Source of the DNA: a bacterium | GTDB taxonomy: Bacteria; Patescibacteriota; Patescibacteriia; 2-12-FULL-60-25 | NCBI GenBank assembly: GCA_021806685.1 | Contig: JAJZQU010000002.1 | Span: forward strand, 1-44,364 | DNA length: 44,364 bases | Direction of reading: 5' to 3' | In this document: piece after piece, positions 1 through 7,890 of the stretch | How the letters are laid out: every line of letters begins with the position of its first letter | Numbering within the stretch: position 1 is the first letter of the stretch | The notes under the pieces: model-generated | What the model saw: only the letters and a program-made list of their open reading frames with translations | Databases searched by the model: none | Told to the model about the DNA's origin: nothing | Translations under genes and position numbers: made by a program

Positions 1-786
1 GGGTCCGGCCAACAACTTAATCAATTCATACTGCGCCCAGTTAGTATCCTGGAACTCATCAATCAACAAATATTTAAACTGCTCCTGGTATTTGCTCAAA
101 ATAGCTGGCCTTTCGTGGAATAAACGCAGAGTCTCGATGATAACGTCGCCAAAGTCCAACGCTCCTTCGTCACGCAGGATTTTTTGGTAAGCAGCATAAA
201 CATCTGCCAACTCTTTGAGCCGCTTGCGCTCGCCACCGATAATATCAGCCGAGTCTCCGTCCAAGACAGCATTTTCCGCAAACTCAACATACCTGTCTGG
301 CGTCACGCCTTCGTCCTTGGCGCGTGAGACGTGACGGATAAGCGCATGCAAAAACTTAACCGGATTTCCCAGCGGCCGGTAATGGTCGAGCGGCAGCTCA
401 TCTAACCGACGTTTGAGGAGAATCCAAGCATCAGTTTCAGACAAGATACGGAAAGTATTGGGTATGCCGATTTCAAGGCCGTGACGTTCTAGGATGCGCT
501 GGCAAAAACCATGGAAAGTATGGATCCAAAATTCATAAGCGCCGTTGGGCAGTTGTTGCAGCACGCGGTCTTCCATTTCTTGCGCCGCTTTTTCAGTAAA
601 TGTCAGTGCCACCAACCCGTCAGCTGTCAGCTTCTTTTCATTCATCAGCCAAAGATAACGCCGCGTCAGCACGGTCGTCTTGCCCGTCCCAGCCCCGGCC
701 ACAATCAAAAGCGGGCCTGATTCATGGGTCACGGCTTGCTTTTGCGCGTCATTCAACTGTTCTAAAAGGTCTGCCATGGCACGCAT
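1..786 (-). CDS. UvrD/PcrA-type superfamily 1 DNA helicase, N-terminal part (cut by window edge)
   Basis: This is the first 262 codons of an ATP-dependent DNA helicase of the UvrD/Rep/PcrA group, which unwinds DNA in repair and replication restart. The translation shows the Walker A motif GAGTGKTT near residue 30, the motif Ia region LTFTEKAAQEM, and the Walker B motif DEFQDTN close to the left edge, where the gene leaves the window. Two in-frame ATGs (786 and 777) are possible; the second gives a start MADLLEQLNDAQ that fits the family. The gene lies 29 bases after tgt on the same strand, so it is probably co-transcribed with it. No Shine-Dalgarno sequence is visible. Family assignment is firm; the exact paralogue (UvrD, PcrA or an AddA-like protein) cannot be told from the N-terminus. 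Confidence 0.93.
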   Translation of the reverse strand, partial: MRAMADLLEQLNDAQKQAVTHESGPLLIVAGAGTGKTTVLTRRYLWLMNEKKLTADGLVALTFTEKAAQEMEDRVLQQLPNGAYEFWIHTFHGFCQRILERHGLEIGIPNTFRILSETDAWILLKRRLDELPLDHYRPLGNPVKFLHALIRHVSRAKDEGVTPDRYVEFAENAVLDGDSADIIGGERKRLKELADVYAAYQKILRDEGALDFGDVIIETLRLFHERPAILSKYQEQFKYLLIDEFQDTNWAQYELIKLLAGP

Positions 787-815
787 GTTATCGCGCCATA
801 CAGGGCTCGTCTACT

Positions 816-1967
816 TTACAAAACTCCCTCTTCAATCCCCTTCCTAATCCTAGCCATCAGCTCTAGATAAAACTTGATATTAATCAAAGTCGCCAGGCGG
901 TAGCCAAGCATTTCTTGCACGTCAAAAAGATGGTGAAGATAGCCATAGGTGTAACGGGAGAGCTCATTAATTTGCTCCGCAGATTCCTCGCCTTCGCTCG
1001 GAATGACGGGGGTGACGAGAGGGGTTTGATCGTTGGCAAACTTGGCGTTGGTGATGTGGATGGTTTCGTAAAAATCAGGCTTGGTCAGGTCGTCGTGGAC
1101 AAAGCGATAAAGCAAACCGTGGCGGGCATTGCGGCTGGGGAGGACGCAATCCATCATGTCTATGCCGCGTTGGACATAGGCAACGATTTCGTGAGGCTTG
1201 GCGCCGCCCATGAAATAACGAGGTTTATCGGCAGGCAAGACAGGGTGCAAGGCATCCAAAACGCGGCAAGAATCTTCAAACGGCTCGCCAACTGAAAGGC
1301 CGCCAATGGCATAACCGTCAAAACCGATTTGTTTGAGGTCATTGGCGTGCTTGATACGCAGGTCGACATTGGTGGCTCCTTGGTTGATTCCAAACAACAT
1401 CGCACCCGGATTATTCGATGAACCAAGGTTTTGTTCAAAATGTTCTTTCGAGCGCTGAGCCCAACGGACAGTACGATCAACAGAAGTGTTCAATGTCTCT
1501 TGGTCATAATGAGGCGGGGTACACTCATCCAAAACCATGACAATATCACTCCCCAAAGCCTGTTGGATTTCCATTGATTTTTCCGGTGTCAGCATGTGCT
1601 TTGAGCCGTCAATATGCGAGGCAAACTCAGCCCCCTCCTCCGTTATCTTGCGACGTTCGGCTAACGAGAAGACTTGGTAGCCGCCGGAGTCAGTCAGGAT
1701 CGGGCCATGCCAATCCATGAGCTTATGCAGGCCGCCAAAAGCCCGTATGACATCAATGCCAGGCTTGAGATAAAGATGATAGGTGTTGGAAAGCAAGATC
1801 TCGGCTCCCAGCTTTTCCATGTCCAACGATGACAGGGTTTTGACCGCGCCCTTGGTCGCAATCGGCATAAAAAACGGCGTCTGGATTTCTCCATGCGCCG
1901 TCTTTAAAACTCCCCGCCGTGCGGACGAGACTGAGGAGGTTTTTTGGATGTTTAGGCCATTCGACAT
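816..1967 (-). CDS. tgt: tRNA-guanine transglycosylase (Tgt) lacking its zinc site
   Basis: Tgt exchanges guanine-34 of GUN-anticodon tRNAs for a queuine precursor. The 383-residue protein carries the family hallmarks: LTDSGGYQVFSL with the general-base Asp at 93, FGINQG near 192, GYAIGGLSVGEP near 219, and MDCVLPSRNARHG with the nucleophile Asp at 273. Known bacterial enzymes then have a CxCxxC motif and, about 25 residues later, a His, which together bind zinc. Here all three Cys are missing and the His position is Ile-362. The Cys region is replaced by VIPSEGEES (321-329) in a loop about 10 residues longer than in E. coli Tgt. The DNA coding this loop matches the dispersed repeat found at 1973-2061 and 13854-13936. 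The gene follows a membrane-protein gene and precedes a UvrD-type helicase on the same strand. The catalytic core looks intact; activity without zinc is uncertain. Confidence 0.93.
   Translation of the reverse strand: MSNGLNIQKTSSVSSARRGVLKTAHGEIQTPFFMPIATKGAVKTLSSLDMEKLGAEILLSNTYHLYLKPGIDVIRAFGGLHKLMDWHGPILTDSGGYQVFSLAERRKITEEGAEFASHIDGSKHMLTPEKSMEIQQALGSDIVMVLDECTPPHYDQETLNTSVDRTVRWAQRSKEHFEQNLGSSNNPGAMLFGINQGATNVDLRIKHANDLKQIGFDGYAIGGLSVGEPFEDSCRVLDALHPVLPADKPRYFMGGAKPHEIVAYVQRGIDMMDCVLPSRNARHGLLYRFVHDDLTKPDFYETIHITNAKFANDQTPLVTPVIPSEGEESAEQINELSRYTYGYLHHLFDVQEMLGYRLATLINIKFYLELMARIRKGIEEGVL
981..1007 (-). repeat. fragment of the dispersed palindromic repeat inside tgt
   Basis: Read on the tgt coding strand, the sequence runs GTCATTCCGAGCGAAGGCGA then GGAATCT. 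It matches the outer end of the repeat units at 1973-2061 and 13854-13936 (GTCATTCCGAG, then a variable stretch, then CGAGGAATCT). It codes for nine residues exactly where other Tgt proteins hold the zinc-binding cysteines. The reading frame is kept. The match is seen directly; insertion as the cause is inferred. Confidence 0.75.
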
Positions 1968-1972
1968 AATTT

Positions 1973-2061
1973 GTCATTCCGAGGGAGTCCGACGAGTCGA
2001 GGAATCTTAGTTAACGAAGATTTCTCCACTCCGTCGCCTTCGCTCCTTCGGTCGAAATGAC
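1973..2061. repeat. dispersed palindromic repeat, copy 1
   Basis: This 89-base intergenic element starts GTCATTCCGAG and ends CTTCGGTCGAAATGAC. It is roughly palindromic around a central GTTAAC, with flanks reading AATCTTA and CGAAGATT. It lies between the membrane-protein gene and the tgt start codon, 5 bases from the ATG. It codes for nothing and has no transposase, so it resembles a MITE- or REP-like element. The same element lies in inverted orientation at 13854-13936. Confidence 0.85.
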
Positions 2062-2071
2062 ACCCAACTGG

Positions 2072-3640
2072 TTAGGGTTGTAACTCGTCTTTCTTTTCCT
2101 TGGCAAAAGCAAACCACTCTTCGAGCAAGGACAGGAAAAACTTATAAGGGGCTTCGAAAATAAAGTCGAAGAAAAACAGGAAGATATTGATGCGGCTGAT
2201 TGATTGCGACAAGAAGCGCCCGGCTTGCAGGATGGGAATTGAGAAGAAGTCTACCAATGAATTCCAAAGCGTAACTTTGCCGTCCATAACAACAATCTCA
2301 CGTGCGCCCATGCGCAAACGGTAAGCAAAGAAGCTCACCAAACACAGGAATAGAATGAAGATCAAAGTGGAAATCCAGGTGAAAGACATCTTACCCAATA
2401 TCAAGGCAATCAAGCCAAAGGTAACGATGAAGGTAAAGGCATAAACCAAAGTCAACACCGTGGTGGCAAAAGCGCTCCTCGGCCGCGGGGCAACAATAGT
2501 CTTAATGGTGGGCTGTTGGTCACCAACCAACTCCTCAGCTGCCAGCAAAATGCGTTCCGTATTGTCATAACTGGGCAAACGGATAAACAAGCCAACCATA
2601 AACATGATGAACGGCGGGAAAAGCAAATTGATCAGCAAGGCTTCGAAATGCAAAACCTGGTAAGAATACCATTCAATAGGCACTTCAAGCACCAAGGCCA
2701 AAATCATTTTGGTTAGCAATAAGTACAACATGGCCCTGATCGTACCGCGCCTTAACCGGGCTTTGACCGCCGCATAACGTTCCTCGATGTGGTTAGACAA
2801 AGCAGCTTTCAATACCTCTGGCTTATCAATCATGGCCGGAGCCTCAGCCGGTTTCTTGGTCAATGTCTCAGTCATCATGTTGAGCGAGACTGCCCAAGGC
2901 TTAACTGCTTTTTGGAACCTCTGTGATAGCGAATACTTAAGCTGGCGCTTAATGCGTTGTTCAACTGCCACCAAACGTTCGGCTATGGGGCGCGGGTTTT
3001 CCATCCAAGACTGCGGGCTCATCCACTCAGGCAAATAAGCCCGCAAAAGTTTATAACCGATGATTTCGTCGTCAGCCTTAATCAACGTACGGTAACAAGC
3101 CACGTATATCTGGAGACGCAATTCATAATCATCCAAGGCAGCACCACGGACTTTAACGGAATGCCTGATACGGTCGAATAAGAAAGAGACCAGGGCTTTT
3201 TCGCGCGTGGCGTCAACTAGAATATCTTCAATTTCCACGGCAGCCATTGTCCTTAACCATTCATTATGATTTTCAGAACCTGCATTAACCTTCAAAACCA
3301 ACTGCAGCTTATACATGATCCAGGCCGTGCTATCTATCAAACCGACAGGCAAAGCCCCATTTTGCAGGTAACGGGCGGCAATTAACTCGCGAATCAGCTG
3401 TTCGGCCATGACCCGAGGGTCCTGCTCCAATAAAAGCTGCCTTTTTAGGATACGCAAGATAGCTGACTTGCGGATCAGGTGCTCATCTTTGTAATCAACC
3501 AGGTTACGGATTTTCTCGTAAAAAAACGCAAAACGGCTAACTGCCGCATGGACAGTTATCCTATCCTCATCTTCTTTAATTTTTGGCTTATTTGAGCCTA
3601 AAATTTCCAGTATAAGCCGACCGTTTTTTGTTAGAGGCAT
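2072..3640 (-). CDS. multi-pass membrane protein of unknown function
   Basis: I do not recognise this 522-residue protein. The first 300 or so residues are soluble, helical and charged. Residues about 300-450 hold several hydrophobic segments (LYLLLTKMILALVLEV, LLFPPFIMFMVGLFI, VLTLVYAFTFIVTFGLIALIL, LIFILFLCLVSFFAYRL). A further hydrophobic, Phe-rich amphipathic stretch lies near the C-terminus. A weak extended -10 (TGGTAGTCT, 3663-3671) lies about 23 bases upstream of the ATG. The gene is followed by repeat copy 1 and tgt on the same strand, so it probably heads that transcription unit. Its layout suggests an envelope protein with a large cytoplasmic N-terminus; function is unknown. Confidence 0.85.
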   Translation of the reverse strand: MPLTKNGRLILEILGSNKPKIKEDEDRITVHAAVSRFAFFYEKIRNLVDYKDEHLIRKSAILRILKRQLLLEQDPRVMAEQLIRELIAARYLQNGALPVGLIDSTAWIMYKLQLVLKVNAGSENHNEWLRTMAAVEIEDILVDATREKALVSFLFDRIRHSVKVRGAALDDYELRLQIYVACYRTLIKADDEIIGYKLLRAYLPEWMSPQSWMENPRPIAERLVAVEQRIKRQLKYSLSQRFQKAVKPWAVSLNMMTETLTKKPAEAPAMIDKPEVLKAALSNHIEERYAAVKARLRRGTIRAMLYLLLTKMILALVLEVPIEWYSYQVLHFEALLINLLFPPFIMFMVGLFIRLPSYDNTERILLAAEELVGDQQPTIKTIVAPRPRSAFATTVLTLVYAFTFIVTFGLIALILGKMSFTWISTLIFILFLCLVSFFAYRLRMGAREIVVMDGKVTLWNSLVDFFSIPILQAGRFLSQSISRINIFLFFFDFIFEAPYKFFLSLLEEWFAFAKEKKDELQP

Positions 3641-3734
3641 AATATTTGCAAGAATGGTCTTTAGACTACCACATTTTAACGATTTTGGCTAGTCCCCCAC
3701 CCCCACTCATATGACCCGTCAGGGGCTTGCTCTA

Positions 3735-3743
3735 TGCTATAAT
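3735..3743 (+). promoter_or_regulatory. extended -10 promoter TGCTATAAT
   Basis: A perfect extended -10 box lies 21 bases before the ATG at 3765. No good -35 is visible. It excludes an upstream in-frame ATG at 3711, which lies before the promoter. Confidence 0.7.
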
Positions 3744-3764
3744 TTGAGGTATATAAATTTAGCT

Positions 3765-4031
3765 ATGTTCTGGGTAATTCTTGTATCCCTAGTCATCCTA
3801 GGTCTTGCGTATCTCATCCGCAAATTTGCTGACGAGATTGTTGAGGTTAGGAACACTTTTTTCATTATCATTGGAATTTTTATAGTTCTCTACGTTGGAG
3901 CGGCTATTTTTGTTTCATATAATCTAAAAGCCTGGAGTGCCCAGAGACAAGATTCACCTTTTACCAATGACCCTTCGGCTTATGCTAAACAAGATACCAT
4001 TAAAGAAGTCGATTTAAGTACAGGCCCATAA
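3765..4031 (+). CDS. small single-pass membrane protein
   Basis: This 88-residue protein is unrecognised. It begins MFWVILVSLVILGLAYLIR, a hydrophobic helix. A second hydrophobic segment (TFFIIIGIFIVLYVGAAIFV) follows around residues 34-53, and the polar tail is rich in Asp, Ser and Lys. The start at 3765 is chosen because a strong extended -10 lies just upstream and the alternative ATG at 3711 would fall ahead of that promoter. It ends 4 bases before the secreted glycoside hydrolase, so the two genes are probably one operon and the small protein may act in export or anchoring. Confidence 0.75.
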   Translation: MFWVILVSLVILGLAYLIRKFADEIVEVRNTFFIIIGIFIVLYVGAAIFVSYNLKAWSAQRQDSPFTNDPSAYAKQDTIKEVDLSTGP

Positions 4032-4035
4032 AAAA

Positions 4036-5196
4036 ATGCTCCACTCAAGGCAAGCGCCAAATAGTTACCTCAGACGAACATTCTTCGGCAGTCTTTTGGT
4101 TTTTAGCTTGCTGTCTGGCCAAAGCGCTCATGCTCTAGATAACATCGGGTTTGTCTCAGCTAGCGGCACTTCCCTTATATTTAATGGCAAGACCTTTACT
4201 CCCAAAGGCATGAACTTGATGGATCATGACACTCTTTGGTACGCAGATAGAACGACTCCGACTTTTACTTATTTAAAAGAAAAAGACTTTAAGTCGCTTA
4301 AGGCATCTGGTTTTAACTCTGTCCGTTTGTCAGTCAAGACTGATTATTTCCAAAATGTTAAGCCTCCATACAGCTTTAATGAAGCGGGCTTCCAATGGGT
4401 GGACCAAATTATCAGCCTAGCCAAACGTAATAATATCAAATTGATTTTGGACATGCATATGCCGACCGGCGGCGTGCAACAGGATTATCAGATCAATTCA
4501 GTAAACCAACAGTTTTGGAATGACCCCTGGCTAAAAGGCCGGTTTGTTGATGTTTGGCGGGAAATTGCCAAGCGCTATGCCAATGAACCAACAATCTGGG
4601 CTTATGACCTTATGAACGAACCAGCCACCACTGATTTTGTGGCTTATGAAGGTCTGATGAAAAATACCGTAAGTTCCATTCGTGCCTATGACCCAAATCA
4701 CTTAATCATGCTCCAACGCGGCATGTTTATTAAAGCTGACGGCTCATGGAGCATGAAATATCCGGAAGTCGACGACTTCCAAATCATCCGTTCTATCCAT
4801 TTCTACCAACCAACAGATTTTACCTTGCAAAGCGCACCTTGGTTCACGACCAAAAAAGTGAGCGTCACTTATCCGACTCCGAGCGCCAAAGAAACTAAGG
4901 ACATGTGGAACGCTACACGCATTAGGAACGAATTGACGTCATTAACCCAGGAAGCGCAAAGTTCGACTATTCCAGTCGTGCTGACAGAATTTGGCACGCT
5001 CTTCCCAAAACGGCTGACAGGACAATTGCAGTGGGTTACTGATGTCGCCTCGATTGCCCAAAATCTTGGCCTTGGTTGGCATTACTGGCACTATTCCGGC
5101 CCAAGTTGCACCAATGCCTTTGCACTCAAATCAAAATACGGGACTTGCCGGCCCCTGACTCTCAAGACGCTTTCTGGGTTTGCAATTGTTAATTGA
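4036..5196 (+). CDS. secreted glycoside hydrolase family 5 (cellulase-like)
   Basis: This 386-residue protein has an N-terminal signal peptide (hydrophobic FFGSLLVFSLLSG, probable cleavage after SAHA near residue 33) and a TIM-barrel GH5 domain. GH5 enzymes hydrolyse beta-1,4-glucans, mannans and related polymers with a pair of Glu residues. Both are visible: the acid/base in LMNEP (Glu-195) and the nucleophile in VVLTEFGT (Glu-318). Other conserved features are LILDMHMP and the IHFYQPTDF region. It shares a probable promoter with the membrane protein 4 bases upstream. Substrate cannot be read from sequence. A free-living polysaccharide diet, attack on a host wall, or remodelling of the cell's own surface are all possible. 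Confidence 0.9.
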   Translation: MLHSRQAPNSYLRRTFFGSLLVFSLLSGQSAHALDNIGFVSASGTSLIFNGKTFTPKGMNLMDHDTLWYADRTTPTFTYLKEKDFKSLKASGFNSVRLSVKTDYFQNVKPPYSFNEAGFQWVDQIISLAKRNNIKLILDMHMPTGGVQQDYQINSVNQQFWNDPWLKGRFVDVWREIAKRYANEPTIWAYDLMNEPATTDFVAYEGLMKNTVSSIRAYDPNHLIMLQRGMFIKADGSWSMKYPEVDDFQIIRSIHFYQPTDFTLQSAPWFTTKKVSVTYPTPSAKETKDMWNATRIRNELTSLTQEAQSSTIPVVLTEFGTLFPKRLTGQLQWVTDVASIAQNLGLGWHYWHYSGPSCTNAFALKSKYGTCRPLTLKTLSGFAIVN

Positions 5197-5219
5197 TAAT
5201 TGTTAATTATTAATTGCAA
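5180..5219. repeat. AT-rich inverted repeat across a stop/start junction
   Basis: Arms of 15 bases (TTGCAATTGTTAATT and AATTATTAATTGCAA) pair with two mismatches around a 10-base loop. They span the end of the glycoside hydrolase gene and reach the first base of the queH start codon. It could form an mRNA hairpin that occludes the queH start, or be simple AT-rich filler. Confidence 0.5.
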
Positions 5220-5785
5220 TGCTCCCCCGCCTCCTACTCCACGCCTGCTGTGGCGTTTGCAGTTCTTACGTACCAGAAAAGCTGATGCCTGAATTTGACG
5301 TCACTATTTATTTTGAGAATTCTAATCTTTATCCTGAACAAGAATTTTATAAACGCCGAGAAGCTGCCCAAATCATGGCTCAGAGCTTTGGCCTGCCCTT
5401 TATGACTGCCAACTACCAATCTCGTGAATGGTTTAAGCATGTCCGTGGTTTGGCCAAAGAACCGGAACACGGTGCGCGCTGCGAAAAATGCATTGCTTTT
5501 AGGTTGGACAAGACAATGGAGTATGCCAAAAATAATAGCTTTGATTGGGTGGCTACTACCTTAAGCGTCAGCCGTCGTAAAAACGTTGATCAAATTAACC
5601 GGCTTGGACAGCAATTAGCCGAAAGACATGGCTTACAGTTTTTGGGCAAGGATTGGAAAAAAGGAAATGGCGAAGTTATTTCGCAAGAAAGAGCCAAACA
5701 AGCCGGAATCTACCGGCAAGATTATTGCGGCTGCGTCTATTCTTATTTGATAAGGACCGGGATGTCTTCTTCAGCCCAGCGATAA
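5219..5785 (+). CDS. queH: epoxyqueuosine reductase QueH (DUF208 family)
   Basis: QueH reduces epoxyqueuosine in tRNA to queuosine, the last step of the pathway. The 188-residue protein shows the family's three cysteine signatures: LLLHACCGVCSS at the N-terminus, GARCEKCIAFRLDKT around residue 82, and YRQDYCGCVYS near the C-terminus. These hold an iron-sulfur cluster and a second metal in characterised members. It lies just downstream of the GH5 gene, and its last 43 bases overlap the 3' end of the convergent L,D-transpeptidase gene. With tgt in the same window it indicates that queuosine is made or completed in this organism. No Shine-Dalgarno is present; the start lies at the edge of an inverted repeat. 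Confidence 0.92.
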   Translation: MLPRLLLHACCGVCSSYVPEKLMPEFDVTIYFENSNLYPEQEFYKRREAAQIMAQSFGLPFMTANYQSREWFKHVRGLAKEPEHGARCEKCIAFRLDKTMEYAKNNSFDWVATTLSVSRRKNVDQINRLGQQLAERHGLQFLGKDWKKGNGEVISQERAKQAGIYRQDYCGCVYSYLIRTGMSSSAQR

Positions 5786-6672
5786 ATCCATTTGGCATTC
5801 TGCAGGCTGACATTGATGCAACCATGGCTCATTGGATGGCCGAAATTGTTATGCCAATAGGCATAATGGATATATTTGTGGCCAGTCACACGCAAGTTGT
5901 ACGGGACATAGCCCAGGTCATAGTTATCCGGATTATCAGGGCCGTAAGACCATTGGTAATTAACTATTGGCTTCTTATCCAAAACACTAAAGCTCCCGCG
6001 TGGTGTGGGAAATTTACCTTTGCCAGTCGAGACCAAGAAGCTGTAAACCAGTTTGCCGTTCTCATAAGCCCTCAGGCGCTGCTCCCTGAGTGAGATATAA
6101 ATAGACTTATTCGCATCCGGCCGAGTGATTGCGGTTGAGGTAGCAGCATTTTTCGCAGGATCTTTTATCGTGTAATCAAAATCCGCATAAGCTATCGGAT
6201 ATTCTGCCAAATTTTTAGAACTGGCTGCCATGGCATTTTGGGAATAAACCAAGACATCCTCGCGCGACCTCAAGGCTTGGCGCCTATAAGCCCGTTTTTG
6301 GACGTGCCAAAGCAAATCAGGTGCTCCATCATCATGGACTAATCCTTTTAGGCTCCCTTTTTTGGGAGCACTGGCTGTAACAATGGTTGAGTTTTCAGGC
6401 ACCGTGATAACCAGGTACCAGGGCTGGGCCTGTGACACGTCCTTAAGGCGCTGGAACAGGTATGGATCATTTTCAGATATCAGGTAACGGCGAGAGGTAC
6501 TGGCATCAATATACCAAGTCCGGCCTGTTTCTTTTTCTTTGACAAAATCACCGGCATAATCGCCATATGAAAAACCAACAGGTGATGTTCGAGCCTGGGC
6601 CATATTACTTGGCGCAACCAATACCAAACCCAAAATCACCAAGCCTAGTAACTGTGGAATTCTCTGAGGCAT
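5743..6672 (-). CDS. L,D-transpeptidase (YkuD domain) with N-terminal envelope motif
   Basis: This 309-residue exported protein has an N-terminal hydrophobic signal (LLGLVILGLVLVAPSNMAQA) and a C-terminal YkuD domain. The catalytic signature is HPMSHGCINVS with the nucleophile Cys at 285 and His at 283; the region SLREQRLRAYENGKLV opens the domain. L,D-transpeptidases cross-link peptidoglycan 3-3 or attach proteins to it. Residues around 45-75 (GRTWYIDASTSRRYLISEND) resemble the C-terminal repeats of the DUF3494 surface protein at 37784-40426, so a wall or surface targeting module may be shared. The start codon lies 19 bases from the divergent MFS start. The 3' end overlaps queH. Confidence 0.92.
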   Translation of the reverse strand: MPQRIPQLLGLVILGLVLVAPSNMAQARTSPVGFSYGDYAGDFVKEKETGRTWYIDASTSRRYLISENDPYLFQRLKDVSQAQPWYLVITVPENSTIVTASAPKKGSLKGLVHDDGAPDLLWHVQKRAYRRQALRSREDVLVYSQNAMAASSKNLAEYPIAYADFDYTIKDPAKNAATSTAITRPDANKSIYISLREQRLRAYENGKLVYSFLVSTGKGKFPTPRGSFSVLDKKPIVNYQWSYGPDNPDNYDLGYVPYNLRVTGHKYIHYAYWHNNFGHPMSHGCINVSLQNAKWIYRWAEEDIPVLIK

Positions 6673-6679
6673 AATGCGC

Positions 6680-6685
6680 TATAAT
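6680..6685 (+). promoter_or_regulatory. -10 TATAAT of the MFS gene, leaderless
   Basis: A perfect TATAAT ends 6 bases before the ATG at 6692, placing the transcript start at or next to the start codon. The opposite strand of the same 19 bases must serve the divergent L,D-transpeptidase gene. Confidence 0.65.
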
Positions 6686-6691
6686 GATACC

Positions 6692-7873
6692 ATGTCTCGA
6701 AATACTTCCAAAATCCCGCGCAACATCATAATCATTGCTTTCGTGGCTTTGGCCTCCGGCTTTGGCCAGGACTTGGTATCTTCCGTACTCCCCGGCTACT
6801 TGCTTGCCCTGGGTTTTAGCCGTGCCGGTATCGGCTTAATTGATGGTTTATTACAAGGGACAACCAGTCTTTTTCGCTTTGTTTCCGGGGTGCTCTCTGA
6901 CAAGTACCGTAACCGCAAGACTTTTGTCTTCTTGGGTTACGCCCTTTCTTCAATCTCAAGGCCAATGCTTGCCCTGGCAACCATTTTTCCTTGGATCGCT
7001 GCCCTGCGCATAATCGATGGCATGGGCAAAGGCACCAAAGACGCACCGCGCGATGCCCTGGTCGCTGACTCATCCCCCGAAAAATCAACAGGCCGATCTT
7101 TTGGTTTCCATCGCTTGGTTGATACAGCTGGTTCAGTTCTTGGCCCACTGGTTGCTGCCGGTCTTTTATTCTGGCTCACCCCTTCTCTCCAGGCGTACCG
7201 GATTATTTTTGCCTTAGCGATAGTACCGGGCGTGATTGCCCTTGCCCTGATCTGGCTCGGAGTCAAAGACCCGCAAAAAATATCCGCCAAGGCCAAAGTT
7301 GAAAAACAACCATTCCCTTGGAGGTTTTGGCTGTTTGTGGCTGCCATGACTGTTGTTTGGCTGACCAAAATCAATGATGCCTTATTCCTGGTGCGCGCCA
7401 ATGATATCGGAGTCCCGAGCCAATGGATCCCAGTGCTGTTTGCCGGCTTTACCTTTTTATACGCCCTATGCTCTTACCCGATTGGCATATGGAGCGACCG
7501 TTGGGGTAAGTGGCCTTTTATCACGGCTGGCTGGTTCGTATTGGCAGCCGTTGAATTTGGTTTTGCCCACAATCCCGGCCTTAATGCAGCTTTGGTATTG
7601 TTCGCAGGCTACGGACTCTTTTACGCGCTGACAGAAGGCTCAGGACGAGCTTACATCGCAGACCTGGTCAAGCCTGAATCACGCGGCAGCGCCTATGCCA
7701 TCTTCTATACTTTTATCGGTTTAGCTACGATTGTCGGCGGATTTTTTATCGGACACATCTGGGATACCTCGTCACCTCACAACGCTTTCCAAATCTCAGC
7801 AGTCGGCACTCTCTTTGGTGCTGCTATGCTGCTGCTGATTAGGCCTAAGAAAAAACTAGCAGCTGGAAACTAA
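6692..7873 (+). CDS. major facilitator superfamily transporter
   Basis: This 393-residue protein has about 12 hydrophobic helices in two halves. The loop after helix 2 reads GVLSDKYRNRKTFV, the conserved MFS motif A (G-x-x-x-D-R/K-x-G/N-R-R/K). A related repeat, PIGIWSDRWGKWPF, occurs in the second half near residue 265. RIIDGMGKGTKDAPRDALVADS after helix 4 matches a subfamily common in bacteria with suspected efflux roles. I chose the ATG at 6692 because the upstream in-frame ATG at 6674 lies inside the promoter. The substrate cannot be inferred. It converges with the toxin-antitoxin genes, with 17 bases between the two stops. Confidence 0.9.
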   Translation: MSRNTSKIPRNIIIIAFVALASGFGQDLVSSVLPGYLLALGFSRAGIGLIDGLLQGTTSLFRFVSGVLSDKYRNRKTFVFLGYALSSISRPMLALATIFPWIAALRIIDGMGKGTKDAPRDALVADSSPEKSTGRSFGFHRLVDTAGSVLGPLVAAGLLFWLTPSLQAYRIIFALAIVPGVIALALIWLGVKDPQKISAKAKVEKQPFPWRFWLFVAAMTVVWLTKINDALFLVRANDIGVPSQWIPVLFAGFTFLYALCSYPIGIWSDRWGKWPFITAGWFVLAAVEFGFAHNPGLNAALVLFAGYGLFYALTEGSGRAYIADLVKPESRGSAYAIFYTFIGLATIVGGFFIGHIWDTSSPHNAFQISAVGTLFGAAMLLLIRPKKKLAAGN

Positions 7874-7890
7874 AAAACGATTCCATATTT

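Noticed and set aside
5653-6093. Plus-strand open frame overlapping the ends of queH and the L,D-transpeptidase
   Set aside because: It is a shadow of the YkuD coding region; both overlapped genes have catalytic motifs.
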